Positions 30,276-39,818 of a stretch of 64,000 nt of DNA are shown here, piece after piece (within the stretch, counting starts at the first letter, position 1; every line of letters begins with the position of its first letter). A model generated the notes under the pieces. It was not told the DNA's origin. It did not search any database and saw only the letters and a list, made by a program, of their open reading frames with translations. The stretch comes from Limimaricola soesokkakensis (GTDB lineage: Bacteria; Pseudomonadota; Alphaproteobacteria; Rhodobacterales; Rhodobacteraceae): positions 1 to 64,000 of the forward strand of contig NZ_FWFY01000010.1 of NCBI RefSeq assembly GCF_900172345.1, read 5' to 3'. A program made the translations under genes and the position numbers.

Positions 30276-32812
30276 GCGGCGGATTCGCTCTCCCCGCCCA
30301 GCGCCGCGCCCAGCGCCGCCGCCCGCTCGGGATCCATGCCGCGCTTGAGCGCGCTTTCATGCACCGCCTCGCGCAGCGCCGGGCTGCGCCGCAAGAGCCG
30401 CAGGAACCGCGCCTCGTCGAGCTCCAGCAGCACCCCGTGGCTGAGCGCCCGCACCTCGGCGCGGCGCCGCTTCGGGCTGAGTAGCGCCAGCTGGCCGAAC
30501 ATCTCGCCACGGCCGAGCCGGATCTTCTGCCCGGCGGTCTCGATCTCCACGGCACCCGAGGCGATAAAACTCACCGATCGAGCTGGCGCGTCGCGCGCCT
30601 GAAGCACCTCGCCCGCGGCCACGAAGCGGGTTACCAGCGCCTTGGCCAGCCGCTGCCGTACCGCCTCGTCGAGATCGGCGAAGAGCGGGAATTGCTGCAC
30701 CAGCACCGCCTTTTGCACCGCGAGATCGAGCTTGGGCCGGGCTTCGGCCTCGCCGCGCTGCGCCTCGATCTGCGCCAGCAGCGTCGCGTGCAACTCTGGC
30801 CCGATCAGCCCGTCCTCGCGCAGCGCGGCGTATTCACGCTCCTCGATCCGGAGCGCAGTGCGACGGATGAACCGGCGCTCCAGCTCCTCGGCATAACCCG
30901 GATACTGGAGCCTGAGGCCGTCGAGAGCCTGTGCCACCTGCTCGGCCCTGCGTCCGATCAGCTCGTGCAGAAGTTCGGCCACGCGGCGGCCATGGATGCG
31001 GCGGATCCGGCTGTCGATGAAGCCGTCGAGATCGCGCAGCACCAGCCCTTGGGTCAGCAACAACTCGAAGCGGTCGGCGGTGAGCCGCGCCAACGGCCCC
31101 GAGATATGCAGCCGGTTATGCAGGAAGGCGGCCATGCGAACCTGCCCGCCCTGCCCGAGGCTTTCGCGCGCCGCGCGCCGATAGCCCGAGCGGCCGCCGG
31201 TGCGGGTTGTCTCGATGAGCCGGTCGGCCTCCGACAGCGCCCGCTCTGCCTGCCGGTTGGAGATCGCCCGGTCCCGGAACAATTGGAGAACATGCTCGCG
31301 CTCGGCACCGGCCAGCGCGATCAGCCCCAGCGTGATCCGGTCGCGATCCAAGATCGCCTCTCCCTCCTCGGCCCTCTCGACCGCCCGATCGAGCCGCTCG
31401 GCAAAGAGCTTGGCCTCGGAGCGCACCGTCTCGCGGGTCAGGCCGTAATTCTCGGCCGCCTCGCTCACGGCCTCCCGCACGCTTTGCAGCGCCACGGCGA
31501 CCACCTGCCGGGCCAGCGCGGCGTCGAGCGGCGACAGCTTCTCCAGCCCCAATCGCTTGATCAGCGGGCGCAGCGTCACGCCCTGCACGATCAGCGTGAA
31601 CAGCGTGAAGCCGGTGGCGAGGATGCCGGTGAGGCGGCGCACGTCTTCCGGCACGCGCAGGCTCTCGGTCACCGCCAGCGCCAGCGCCAAGGTGATCGCA
31701 CCGCGCAGGCCGCCCCAGAGGATCGCGGTGCGGTAAGGCCGCTCCACCGGAGGCGACAGCTTCAGCAGGCTCAGCAGCGGCAGCAGCCCCCACAGGATCG
31801 CCGCGCGGGCGCCCAGCGCCGCCACGATGACGACGGCAACGAGGGCGAAATCCACCGGCCGCACCCCGTCGAGCAGGCGCGGGATCAACAGCGCCGCGAG
31901 CAGAAAGATGAAGGCCCCGGCCCAATGCGCCAGCAGGTCCCACACCTCGCGCATGTTGGTCCATGCCATCGGTGACAGCCGCCCCGGCGCCGCGAGGTTG
32001 AGCGTGAGCCCAGCGCCGACCACGCCGATCACCCCGGAGGCGCCGACCAGCTTCTCGGCCGCGACATAGGCGAGATAGGGCAGCGCCACCGAGATCGAGA
32101 TCTGCGCCAGCGGGAACCGCCCGAGCCAGCGCATCAGCCGTACCGCGATCTGCGCCATAACCCAGCCGGTGAGACCGCCGGCGCCAAGCAGATAGGGAAA
32201 CTGCGCCAGCCCCTGCAGCATCTCCGGGTTCGGCACGCCGCGCATCACGAAGCCCATGAACAGGCCGAACAGCGCGATCGCCGCGGCGTCGTTCAGAAGG
32301 CTCTCGCCCTCGATGATCCGGCTGAGCCGACGCGGTGCCGCGAGGTTGCGAAAGATCGAAACCACCGCCGAGGGATCGGTGGTCGAGACGATCGAGCCGA
32401 TCAGCAGGCAGGCCATCAGCGGCAGAACCCCGGTAAGGAACAGCGCGTAGCCCACCGAGAGCGTCGCCACCACCACCGCGACCACGGCGAGCGTCAGGAT
32501 CGGCACCCAGTCATCGAGCATCCGCCGCAGGTTCACCCCCAGCGTCACCTGGAACAGCAGCGTCGGCAGGAACACGTAGAGGAACACGTTCGAACGGATC
32601 GGCAGGTTCAGGATCGCCTCGGCCACCGGGTTCAGCGCATCGGTGAGCTGGGTGTTCAGGAAGAAGGTCGCGCCGGCACCCGCCGCCAGACCGAACCCCG
32701 CGAGGATCACGTTGTAGGGCAACCGCAATCGCGCGGCGAGCGGCTCACCCAAACCGATCAGGAAGAAGAAGACAGCGAGGATGACGGTGGCGATGATGAT
32801 GTCCATGGCCAT
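30272..32812 (-). CDS. CPA1-type Na+/H+ antiporter with cyclic-nucleotide-binding domain
   Basis: 846 residues. The first 420 or so hold about 12 membrane helices of the CPA1 fold, including STTDPSAVVSIFRN and GESLLNDAAAIALFG, whose Asp residues form the ion site. A long cytoplasmic part of charged helices follows (about 430-700), then a Crp-like cNMP-binding domain near 705-815 with IASGAVEIETAG and the RLGRGEMFGQLALL phosphate-cassette-like stretch. Probably cation/proton exchange gated by a small ligand. Its 3' end overlaps the sulfotransferase-like gene by 4 bases, tail to tail. Confidence 0.88.
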   Translation of the reverse strand: MAMDIIIATVILAVFFFLIGLGEPLAARLRLPYNVILAGFGLAAGAGATFFLNTQLTDALNPVAEAILNLPIRSNVFLYVFLPTLLFQVTLGVNLRRMLDDWVPILTLAVVAVVVATLSVGYALFLTGVLPLMACLLIGSIVSTTDPSAVVSIFRNLAAPRRLSRIIEGESLLNDAAAIALFGLFMGFVMRGVPNPEMLQGLAQFPYLLGAGGLTGWVMAQIAVRLMRWLGRFPLAQISISVALPYLAYVAAEKLVGASGVIGVVGAGLTLNLAAPGRLSPMAWTNMREVWDLLAHWAGAFIFLLAALLIPRLLDGVRPVDFALVAVVIVAALGARAAILWGLLPLLSLLKLSPPVERPYRTAILWGGLRGAITLALALAVTESLRVPEDVRRLTGILATGFTLFTLIVQGVTLRPLIKRLGLEKLSPLDAALARQVVAVALQSVREAVSEAAENYGLTRETVRSEAKLFAERLDRAVERAEEGEAILDRDRITLGLIALAGAEREHVLQLFRDRAISNRQAERALSEADRLIETTRTGGRSGYRRAARESLGQGGQVRMAAFLHNRLHISGPLARLTADRFELLLTQGLVLRDLDGFIDSRIRRIHGRRVAELLHELIGRRAEQVAQALDGLRLQYPGYAEELERRFIRRTALRIEEREYAALREDGLIGPELHATLLAQIEAQRGEAEARPKLDLAVQKAVLVQQFPLFADLDEAVRQRLAKALVTRFVAAGEVLQARDAPARSVSFIASGAVEIETAGQKIRLGRGEMFGQLALLSPKRRRAEVRALSHGVLLELDEARFLRLLRRSPALREAVHESALKRGMDPERAAALGAALGGESESAA

Positions 32813-33001
32813 GCGATACAGCCTTGGCGCGGCTTGGGAAACGGGTCTCGGTCCGGGATCGGCGGCAAAGCGTCGCGCCAGCGGATCCCCCCTGCGAGGC
32901 GGTCAGGAAACATGACCAACGCGCTTGCCAGATCCGCCCCCCTCATGCAGTCTCCTGCCCAGCAGGGCGACCGGGGAGGGTCGTCGCAACGGGAGGATTT
33001 C

Positions 33002-33955
33002 ATGACCATCAGCACCATTCTCAAGGGCGCCGCCGCAGCCACCGCGCTCGTCGCCACGCCGCTCGCCGCGAACGCGCAGGAGTTCATCAACATTCTAACC
33101 GGCGGCACCTCGGGCGTGTATTACCCGCTCGGCGTCGGTCTCTCGAACATCTATGGCGAGAACATCGAGGGCGCGCGCACGCAGGTGCAGTCGACCAAGG
33201 CCTCGGTCGAGAACATGAACCTGCTGCAGGACGGCCGCGGCGAGCTGGCCTTCGCGCTGGGCGACACCGTGGCGATGGCTTGGGAAGGCAACGCCGATGC
33301 GGGCTTCACCGCGCCGCTCGACCAGATCCGCGGCATCGCGGCGATCTATCCCAACTACATCCAGGTCGTGGCCTCGGCCGAGAGCGGCATCACCGAATTC
33401 GCCGATCTCGCGGGCAAGGGTCTCTCGGTCGGCGCGCCGGCCTCGGGCACCGAGCTCAACGCCCGCGCGATCTTCGGCGCCATGGGGATGAGCTATGACG
33501 ATCTCGGCAAGACCGAGTACCTGCCCTTCGCGGAGTCGGTGGAGCTGATCAAGAACCGCCAGCTCGACGCGACGCTGCAATCGGCGGGGCTCGGCGTGGC
33601 CTCGATCCGCGATCTCGCCTCCTCGATCGACATCAACGTGGTGGCGATCCCGACCGAGACCGCCGAGAGCCTCGGCGCGCCCTATATCGCCGCGACCATC
33701 CCCGCCGGTACCTATGACGGGCAGGAGGAGGACGTCTCCACCGTCGCCGTGTCGAACTACCTCGTCACCCATGCCGGCGTCTCGGACGATCTCGCCTACC
33801 AGATGACCAAGCTGCTCTACGAGAATCTCGACACGCTCGAGGCGAACCACATGGCCGCCGCCGACATCAAGATCGAGAACGCGCTCGAAGGCATGCCGAT
33901 CCCGCTGCATCCGGGCGCGGAGCGCTATTACCGCGAGCAGGGCATGATCGACTGA
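33002..33955 (+). CDS. TAXI-family TRAP transporter solute-binding protein
   Basis: 317 residues with a signal peptide (hydrophobic core near 8-20, cleavage likely after ANA at about 24). The mature protein begins with NILTGGTSGVYYPLG, the TAXI-family hallmark, then GDTVAMAWEG, and GKGLSVGAPASGTELNAR. It would capture a solute in the periplasm (glutamate-like organic acids are common in the family, not shown here) and hand it to the fused permease. ATG 33002 follows GGGAGGA. Two hairpins separate it from the permease gene. Confidence 0.92.
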   Translation: MTISTILKGAAAATALVATPLAANAQEFINILTGGTSGVYYPLGVGLSNIYGENIEGARTQVQSTKASVENMNLLQDGRGELAFALGDTVAMAWEGNADAGFTAPLDQIRGIAAIYPNYIQVVASAESGITEFADLAGKGLSVGAPASGTELNARAIFGAMGMSYDDLGKTEYLPFAESVELIKNRQLDATLQSAGLGVASIRDLASSIDINVVAIPTETAESLGAPYIAATIPAGTYDGQEEDVSTVAVSNYLVTHAGVSDDLAYQMTKLLYENLDTLEANHMAAADIKIENALEGMPIPLHPGAERYYREQGMID

Positions 33956-33969
33956 TCGGCCAGACCCGC

Positions 33970-33997
33970 CCGGACGCCCCGAGACGGTGGCGTCCGG
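33970..33997 (+). promoter_or_regulatory. Perfect 9-bp hairpin after the TAXI binding-protein gene
   Basis: CCGGACGCC (33970-33978) pairs exactly with GGCGTCCGG (33989-33997) around ten bases. It begins 15 bases after the stop codon and may protect the 3' end of the binding-protein message. Confidence 0.6.
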
Positions 33998-34015
33998 ACC
34001 CCGATCCCGATCCCG

Positions 34016-34046
34016 CCCCGCCATCCCCCCGGATGACGGGGCTTTT
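34016..34046 (+). terminator. Hairpin with T run inside the TRAP operon, probable partial terminator
   Basis: CCCCG-C-CATCC and GGATG-A-CGGGG form a ten-pair stem with one mismatch and a CCCC loop, followed by CTTTT. It lies 25 bases before the permease start and could lower expression of the permease relative to the binding protein. Confidence 0.6.
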
Positions 34047-34070
34047 CGCACCAGACCGAAGGCACGCCGC

Positions 34071-36164
34071 ATGACCGCAACGCCCGATCCGCTCACCGAC
34101 ATCCCCGCCGAGGCGGGCGGCCCCGACCACCACATCTCGGGCTTTCCCCCCGGCGCGACCGGACGGCTCCTGTTCTGGATCGCCGTGGTCTTCTCCAGCT
34201 TCCAGATCGTGACGGCGGCGCATCTCGTCGACCTGCCGAGCCAGGTCACCCGCGCCCTGCATGTCGGCTTCCTGATGCTGATGACCTTCCCGCTCGTGGC
34301 CGCGGCGCGGGGGCGCGGCACGGGGCTCAAGACGGTGGCCTGGGGCTTCGCGCTCGCGGGCGTGGCCGTGGCCCTCTACCAGTGGTGGCAGTACGAGCCG
34401 TTGATCATGCGCGCGGGGCGGCCGTTGCCGATGGATTTGGTGATCGGCGTCGTGGCGCTCGTCACAGTCTTCGGCGCGGCGCTGGTGCTGATGGGCCCGG
34501 CGCTGCCGATCATCTCGGGCGTCTTCCTCGCCTACACGCTGTTCGGGCAGCTGCTGCCGCCGCCGCTCATCCATCGCGGCTATGATTTCGAGCAGGTGAT
34601 CGACCACATGGCCTTCGGCACCGAGGGTATCTACGGCATCCCGATCTACGTGTCCTCGACCTATATCTTCCTGTTCATACTGTTCGGCGCCTTCCTTGAA
34701 AAAGCCGGGATGATCCGGCTCTTCACCGATGTGGCACTCGGGCTCTTCGGTCATCGTCAGGGCGGCGCGGCCAAGGTGGCCGTGGTCTCCTCGGGCCTCA
34801 TGGGCACGATCTCGGGCTCGGGCGTCGCCAATGTCGTCACCACCGGCCAGTTCACGATTCCGCTGATGAAGCGCTTCGGCTACCGCGCCGCCTTCGCGGG
34901 CGGCGTCGAGAGCACCGCCTCGATGGGCGGGCAGATCATGCCGCCGGTGATGGGCGCCGTGGCCTTCATCATGGCCGAGACGCTGGGCGTCGAATATGTC
35001 GAGGTGGTCAAGGCCGCGATCGTCCCGGCCCTGCTCTATTTCCTCTCGGCGTTCTGGATGGTGCATCTGGAGGCGGGCAAGCACGGGCTGCGCGGGCTCT
35101 CCAAGGCCGAGCTGCCCTCGGCGCTGGGCGCGCTCAAGGAAAACTGGATGCTGATCGTCCCCTTGGGCATCCTCGTCTACCTGCTTTTCGCGGGATACAC
35201 GCCGCTCTTCGCGGGGACCGTGGGTCTCGGCCTCACCGTGCTGCTGATCCTCGGCGGCTCGATCGCGCTCGGCCTGCCCAGCGCGGTGCTGCGCGCGATC
35301 ATCTGGGTCGGCCTCGGCCTCGTGGCGGCGGCGTTCCTGCAATGGGGCATCGAGGTGCTGGTCGCGGCGATCCTCGTGCTGATCGCGGTCTGCCTGTTCT
35401 TCAAGGGCGGGCGCGAGACGCTGCTTTTGTGCCGCGACAGCCTTGCCGACGGCGCGCGCACCGCGCTGCCCGTGGGCGTGGCCTGCGCGCTGGTGGGCGT
35501 GATCATCGGCGCGATGACCCTGACGGGGGCGGCCAACACCTTCGGCCAGTTCATCGTCGCGGTGGGCCAGAACAACCTGTTCCTGAGCCTCGTGCTGACG
35601 ATGATCACCTGCCTACTTCTGGGCATGGGCATCCCGACCATCCCCAACTACATCATCACCTCCTCGATCGCGGGGCCCGCGCTTCTGGCGCTGGGCGTGC
35701 CGCTGATCGTCAGCCACATGTTCGTGTTCTATTTCGGCATCCTCGCGGATCTCACGCCCCCGGTGGCGCTGGCCTGCTTCGCCGCCGCCCCGATCGCGCG
35801 CGAGAACGGGCTGAAGATCTCGATCGAGGCGATCAAGGTGGCGGCGGCGGGCTTCGTGATCCCCTTCATGGCGGTCTATTCGCCGGCGCTGATGCTGCAG
35901 GGGGGCGGGCCGCTGGCCGAGGCGATCGGCTACTGGCCCGCCGTGGCCTGGATCATCACCAAATCGGTCTTCTCGATCGGGCTGTGGGGCGCGGCCGTGA
36001 TCGGCTGGGTCGGGCGACCCCTGCCCGCATGGCTCCGGGTGCTGGCGATGATCGCGGCCTTCACTCTGGTGGCGGCATGGCCGATCACCGACTGGATCGG
36101 CCTCGGCCTCGCCGCACTCACCGCCGTCCTGATCGCCCGGCGGCCGGTCGCGGCAACGGCATGA
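34071..36164 (+). CDS. TRAP transporter permease, fused 4TM/12TM type
   Basis: 697 residues with about 18-20 membrane helices: the small DctQ-like part near residues 28-160 fused to the DctM-like part. Segments such as GLMGTISGSGVANVVTTG, GGVESTASMGGQIMPPVMGAVAFIMAE and GMGIPTIPNYIITSS are typical of fused permeases paired with TAXI binding proteins. Uptake uses the Na+ or H+ gradient. ATG 34071 follows GAAGG. The stop overlaps the DUF1850 ATG. Confidence 0.94.
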   Translation: MTATPDPLTDIPAEAGGPDHHISGFPPGATGRLLFWIAVVFSSFQIVTAAHLVDLPSQVTRALHVGFLMLMTFPLVAAARGRGTGLKTVAWGFALAGVAVALYQWWQYEPLIMRAGRPLPMDLVIGVVALVTVFGAALVLMGPALPIISGVFLAYTLFGQLLPPPLIHRGYDFEQVIDHMAFGTEGIYGIPIYVSSTYIFLFILFGAFLEKAGMIRLFTDVALGLFGHRQGGAAKVAVVSSGLMGTISGSGVANVVTTGQFTIPLMKRFGYRAAFAGGVESTASMGGQIMPPVMGAVAFIMAETLGVEYVEVVKAAIVPALLYFLSAFWMVHLEAGKHGLRGLSKAELPSALGALKENWMLIVPLGILVYLLFAGYTPLFAGTVGLGLTVLLILGGSIALGLPSAVLRAIIWVGLGLVAAAFLQWGIEVLVAAILVLIAVCLFFKGGRETLLLCRDSLADGARTALPVGVACALVGVIIGAMTLTGAANTFGQFIVAVGQNNLFLSLVLTMITCLLLGMGIPTIPNYIITSSIAGPALLALGVPLIVSHMFVFYFGILADLTPPVALACFAAAPIARENGLKISIEAIKVAAAGFVIPFMAVYSPALMLQGGGPLAEAIGYWPAVAWIITKSVFSIGLWGAAVIGWVGRPLPAWLRVLAMIAAFTLVAAWPITDWIGLGLAALTAVLIARRPVAATA

Positions 36165-36514
36165 GCGCCTGCCTGATGATTGGCGCTACGGCGCTGGGCC
36201 TCGCGACCGGCGATTTCGACCTGAGCTGGACCCATTCCGTCGAGAAGGTGGAATGGCGCGAAAGCTGGCGCGTCGAGGGGGATGCGCTGCGTCTGGTCGA
36301 GGCGCGGGTGCGCGGATCGGGCGCGGGAATGGAGCCCGGGTCCGGGGCCGTGCTGCTGGATGGCTGGTGGGTCTGGTCGCCCGGCCTCGCCGTGCCCGCG
36401 CTCGCCCTCGCGGCCTCCGGCGCAACCGGCGCTGGCTGGACGCTCTGCGCCGACGGGAGCTGTCGCGAATTCGGCACAGAGGCGGGGGAGACGCTGCACC
36501 TCACGCCCTGTTGA
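36161..36514 (+). CDS. DUF1850 protein of the TAXI TRAP operon
   Basis: 117 residues. The core DLSWTHSVEKVEWRESWRV is the DUF1850 signature; Cys110 or so pairs possibly with Cys105 (LCADGSC). A weak hydrophobic N terminus (MIGATALGLA) may be a signal. DUF1850 genes commonly follow TAXI permeases but their task is not established. Four-base ATGA overlap with the permease. Confidence 0.85.
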   Translation: MSACLMIGATALGLATGDFDLSWTHSVEKVEWRESWRVEGDALRLVEARVRGSGAGMEPGSGAVLLDGWWVWSPGLAVPALALAASGATGAGWTLCADGSCREFGTEAGETLHLTPC

Positions 36515-36871
36515 GGGACCTCGGCGGCGGCGTCCCCGTTAGGTTGGCGAAAGGTCGCCCACGGGGTGCCGCTTTTTCGCCCGGCGGCTGTCGCCATGCG
36601 CGTGCAGCCTTGAAGAATCGCTACCGCCGGAGTGTAGCGGCACCGCATGAGGCGGCCTGAGCGAAGGCCGCAGACAAGGAACGCGACATGCCGAGCAACA
36701 CCACGTCCAAAGACGCCCCAGCGCAGCCCCGCCAGGGTCAGAAGCCCCCCGCCAAGCCGATGTTCCGGGACTTCGCGGCGATCTGAGCCCCGGGCCCCGG
36801 CCAAGCCGCGCTTTCGCGGCGCGGCGCGGCGGGCTAGAACGGTCGGACCGCTTCCTGGACGGAGTTTTCCG
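36515..36871. other. Intergenic region with hairpins and one small ORF
   Basis: 357 bases between the TRAP operon and the transglycosylase gene. It contains a GCTAC/GTAGC hairpin near 36620-36637, a perfect GCGGCCT/AGGCCGC hairpin at 36652-36671, the 32-residue ORF at 36688-36786, and a short CCGCG/CGCGG hairpin near 36805-36818 without a T run. The rest shows nothing I can name. Confidence 0.5.
36688..36786 (+). CDS. Small protein of 32 residues, Pro/Lys/Gln-rich
   Basis: ATG 36688 lies seven bases after a clean AAGGA and runs 32 codons to TGA 36784-36786. The peptide has a polar, disordered body rich in Pro, Gln and Lys (ASKs such as QPRQGQKPPAKP) and ends in FRDFAAI. G or C fills 28 of 31 sense third positions after the ATG, as expected of coding DNA here, although overall GC makes this weak evidence. 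No membrane segment. Not recognised. It could be a real small protein or a leader peptide, since a perfect hairpin precedes its ribosome site. Confidence 0.5.
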   Translation: MPSNTTSKDAPAQPRQGQKPPAKPMFRDFAAI

Positions 36872-37339
36872 ATGCGTTACAGCCGCCGCGCCGCCCTTGG
36901 CCTATCACTGGCTGCCCTTGCCGCCTGTGGCCGACGGCAGCCCGAGCCCGCCGAGCTTTATCCCAACGAATCGCCACAGATCAGGCGACTGATCAACGCC
37001 TATGCCGATGCCTACAAGGTGCCGCGCGATCTGGTGCATCGGGTGGTGCAGCGCGAAAGCTCCTACAACCCGCGCGCGCGCAACGGGTCCTATTACGGGC
37101 TGATGCAAATCAGCCCCGAGACGGCGCGCACCATGGGCCATCGCGGCCCCGCCTCCGAACTTCTCGATCCGGCAACCAACCTGCGCTACGCGGTGAAATA
37201 CCTGCGCGGCGCCTGGATCGTCGGCAACCGCAACCGCGACGCGGCGGTGAAGTGGTACAGCCGGGGGTACTATTACGAAGCGCGCGATCGTTGCCTGCTG
37301 GTCGAGACCGGCCTGCGCGACAGCGAAGTGAAGTGCTGA
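36872..37339 (+). CDS. Lytic transglycosylase lipoprotein (SLT domain)
   Basis: 155 residues. An N-terminal signal ends in the lipobox LAAC with Cys19 as lipidation site. The SLT fold follows: catalytic Glu62 in [19 protein letters not shown] near 76-85, NLRYAVKYL near 105-113, and the terminal [13 protein letters not shown]. It cleaves murein glycan strands with anhydro-ring formation, probably anchored to the outer membrane. GGACGGAG precedes ATG 36872. A glutaminase gene starts 4 bases after its stop. Confidence 0.9.
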   Translation: MRYSRRAALGLSLAALAACGRRQPEPAELYPNESPQIRRLINAYADAYKVPRDLVHRVVQRESSYNPRARNGSYYGLMQISPETARTMGHRGPASELLDPATNLRYAVKYLRGAWIVGNRNRDAAVKWYSRGYYYEARDRCLLVETGLRDSEVKC

Positions 37340-37343
37340 GCCG

Positions 37344-38291
37344 GTGAGCGTTTCGGACCCGGTACGGCTGCGCGAGATCGTCGACGAGATCTGCGAGCGC
37401 ATGGCGGGCGAGACTGAGCGCGGCCGCGTCGCCGACTACATCCCCGAACTGGCCAAGATCGATCCCGGCCGCTTCGCGCTGGTGCTGTCGACCGCCGAAG
37501 GCAACGTGATCGCCGGTGGCGATGCCGATACCCGCTTTTCGATCCAGTCGATCTCCAAGGCCTTCGCGCTCGCGGTGGCGCTGGGACGGATCGGCGATCA
37601 GCTCTGGACCCGGGTGGGCCGCGAGCCATCGGGCGATCCGTTCAACTCCATCGTCCAGCTGGAGCACGAGCGCGGCATCCCCCGCAATCCCTTCATCAAT
37701 GCCGGGGCCATCGCGGTGACCGACGCGATCCTGTCGCGCTCCGAACCGCGAGAGGCGCTGGGCCAGATCCTGCAATTCGTCCGCTTTCTCGCCGATGACG
37801 ACGACATCGCCATCGATCCGGCGGTGGCGAAATCCGAGACCGAGACCGGCTGGCGCAACGCGGCGCTGGCTAATTTTATGCGCGATTTCGGAACGATCCA
37901 GCGCCACCCCGAAAAGGTGATCGGCACCTATTTCCACCATTGCGCCATCGCGATGACGCCGCGCCAGCTGGCGCAGGCCGGACGCTTTCTCGCCTTCGAC
38001 GGCGCGCTGCATCCGGGCGGGCCGCGCGCCATCGCGCCGCGCATGGCGCGCCAGATCAACGCGCTGATGCTGACCTGCGGCCATTACGACGGCTCGGGCG
38101 AATTCGCCTTTCGCGTGGGCCTGCCGGGCAAGAGCGGCGTCGGCGGCGGCATCCTCGCGGTGGCGCCGGGCCGCGCCGCGATCGGCTGCTGGTCGCCGGG
38201 GCTCAACGCGGTCGGCAATTCGCAGCTCGCCTCGATGGCGCTGGAGATGCTGGCGGATCGCACCGGCTGGTCGGTCTTCGCCTCGAATTGA
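37344..38291 (+). CDS. glsA: Glutaminase A
   Basis: 315 residues, serine-dependent beta-lactamase-like fold. It hydrolyses L-glutamine to glutamate and ammonia. The SxxK pair is Ser69-Ile-Ser-Lys72 in [28 protein letters not shown], and [12 protein letters not shown] are the other family blocks. GTG 37344 is the start, 4 bases after the transglycosylase stop, so the pair is likely co-transcribed even though the functions are unrelated. Confidence 0.95.
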   Translation: MSVSDPVRLREIVDEICERMAGETERGRVADYIPELAKIDPGRFALVLSTAEGNVIAGGDADTRFSIQSISKAFALAVALGRIGDQLWTRVGREPSGDPFNSIVQLEHERGIPRNPFINAGAIAVTDAILSRSEPREALGQILQFVRFLADDDDIAIDPAVAKSETETGWRNAALANFMRDFGTIQRHPEKVIGTYFHHCAIAMTPRQLAQAGRFLAFDGALHPGGPRAIAPRMARQINALMLTCGHYDGSGEFAFRVGLPGKSGVGGGILAVAPGRAAIGCWSPGLNAVGNSQLASMALEMLADRTGWSVFASN

Positions 38292-38486
38292 GCGCGGCCG
38301 GAGAGGTCGCACATCCCCAATCAGGGCATGCGGACGTGATCGCACCGCCGATGCTGCGGCGCCGTGGTTCAGGCATCTGACAGTCCGGAGTTTCAACCGG
38401 TCGCTCGCTGAACCTCGCGTCCTTCAAATGCGCCCGGTGATCGGATAGGGCCTATGCCGGATCGAATGACAAGGGTCGAGGACAGC

Positions 38487-39167
38487 ATGCTCCCGTGGAT
38501 TCATCTGGCGACGGCGACGGCTCCGCAAGGGGACACGCTCAGGCTGCTGCGGCGGGGCGAGGAGTTCTCGATCCGTCTCGGCGACGGGAACGAGCTGATG
38601 AGCAGCCGCCTCAGCGGCTCCGAGGAAGCCCTCGCCAGTTTCGCTTTCGAGCGCTTGGCCGGTCGCCCCGCCCCGCATATCCTGATCGGGGGGTTGGGCA
38701 TGGGCTTCACCTTGCGGGCGGCGCAGGCGATCGCGCCGCCCGACGCGCGGTTGATCGTCTCGGAAATCGTTCCTGAGCTGGTCGACTGGGCGTCGCGCCA
38801 CATGGGATCGGTCTTCGGTGACTGCCTGTCGGACCCGCGGGTCGAGATCCAGCTCGGCGATGTCGGTCAGGAGATCCGCGCGGCGTCCGACACCTACGAC
38901 GCGATCCTGCTCGACGTCGATAATGGTCCGGATGGGCTGACGCGCGAAGGCAACGACGCGCTTTACGGCAAGGCCGGGCTGCGCGCCGCGCACCGCGCCC
39001 TGACCCCCGGCGGGGTTCTCGCCGTCTGGTCCGCTGCGCCGGACAGGAAATTCTCGGAGAGGCTGTCCCTGAGCGGCTTCGAGGTGGATGCGAAGACGGT
39101 CCGTGCCGGCCGCACCAAGCGCGGGGCCCGGCACACGATCTGGACGGCCATTCGCGCTGGCGCCTGA
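38487..39167 (+). CDS. Spermidine/spermine synthase-like methyltransferase-fold protein
   Basis: 226 residues from ATG 38487, chosen for GAGGA five bases upstream; ATG 38454 and 38466 are alternatives. The Rossmann fold shows ILIGGLGMGFTLRAA near 60-74 (motif I), VSEIVPELVDW for the second strand, and DAILLDVDNGPDG near 135-147. This is the spermidine-synthase-like branch common in proteobacteria, whose members often lack true aminopropyltransferase activity. I would not assign polyamine synthesis without data. Confidence 0.75.
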   Translation: MLPWIHLATATAPQGDTLRLLRRGEEFSIRLGDGNELMSSRLSGSEEALASFAFERLAGRPAPHILIGGLGMGFTLRAAQAIAPPDARLIVSEIVPELVDWASRHMGSVFGDCLSDPRVEIQLGDVGQEIRAASDTYDAILLDVDNGPDGLTREGNDALYGKAGLRAAHRALTPGGVLAVWSAAPDRKFSERLSLSGFEVDAKTVRAGRTKRGARHTIWTAIRAGA

Positions 39168-39342
39168 ACCGCTCGATCAGGTTCGCCGGAGAAGCTGGAC
39201 GCTTTTGGCGGTGCGGGATGGCGACCACGACTGACCGCTGTCGCCTGCGTCGATGACCCCCGCATCGTCGTGGCCGAGGGCCGACGAAGCGATAAGGATT
39301 TTCGCCGCTGCCTGCCTTCTCGTCTGCCCGAAGGCGTTCACG

Positions 39343-39371
39343 AAAAAGGGCCCGCGCGATGGCGGGCCCTT
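39343..39371 (-). terminator. Intrinsic terminator of ndk
   Basis: On the minus strand AAGGGCCCGC and GCGGGCCCTT (39371-39346) form a perfect ten-pair stem followed by TTT, 25 bases after the ndk stop. Confidence 0.88.
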
Positions 39372-39395
39372 CGGTCGTTGCGAAACGAGGTGGCC

Positions 39396-39818
39396 TTAGC
39401 CGACCAGTTCGAGGCCCGAGAAGAAGAAGGCGATCTCTTCCTTGGCGGTCTCGGGGGCATCCGAGCCGTGCACCGAGTTCTCGCCGACGCTCTCGGCGAA
39501 CTCGGCGCGGATGGTGCCGGCGGCGGCGTCGGCGGGGTTGGTCGCGCCCATCACTTCACGGTTCTTGGCGATCGCGCCTTCGCCTTCGAGCACCTGCACG
39601 ACGACCGGGCCGGAGGCCATGAATTCGGTCAGCTCACCGAAGAAGGGACGCTCCTTGTGGACGGCGTAGAACTGGCCGGCCTGGTCCTGGGTCAGCTGGA
39701 TCCGCTTCTGAGCGATGATGCGCAGGCCCGCATCTTCGAACTTGGCGTTGATCTTGCCGGTCAGGTTGCGCTTGGTGGCGTCGGGCTTGATGATCGAGAG
39801 CGTGCGTTCGGTGGCCAT
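39396..39818 (-). CDS. ndk: Nucleoside diphosphate kinase
   Basis: 140 residues, the standard size. It transfers the gamma phosphate from ATP to other nucleoside diphosphates. The phospho-acceptor is His117 in [12 protein letters not shown], and TLSIIKPDA at the start is diagnostic. The start at 39818 is used; the frame extends 10 codons upstream without family sequence. A clear terminator follows. Confidence 0.97.
   Translation of the reverse strand: MATERTLSIIKPDATKRNLTGKINAKFEDAGLRIIAQKRIQLTQDQAGQFYAVHKERPFFGELTEFMASGPVVVQVLEGEGAIAKNREVMGATNPADAAAGTIRAEFAESVGENSVHGSDAPETAKEEIAFFFSGLELVG

Noticed and set aside
33867-35342. A 491-codon minus-strand frame opposite the TRAP permease, and a 411-codon one opposite the binding protein
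   Set aside because: Both are antisense shadows rich in Arg, His, Asp and Glu without motifs.
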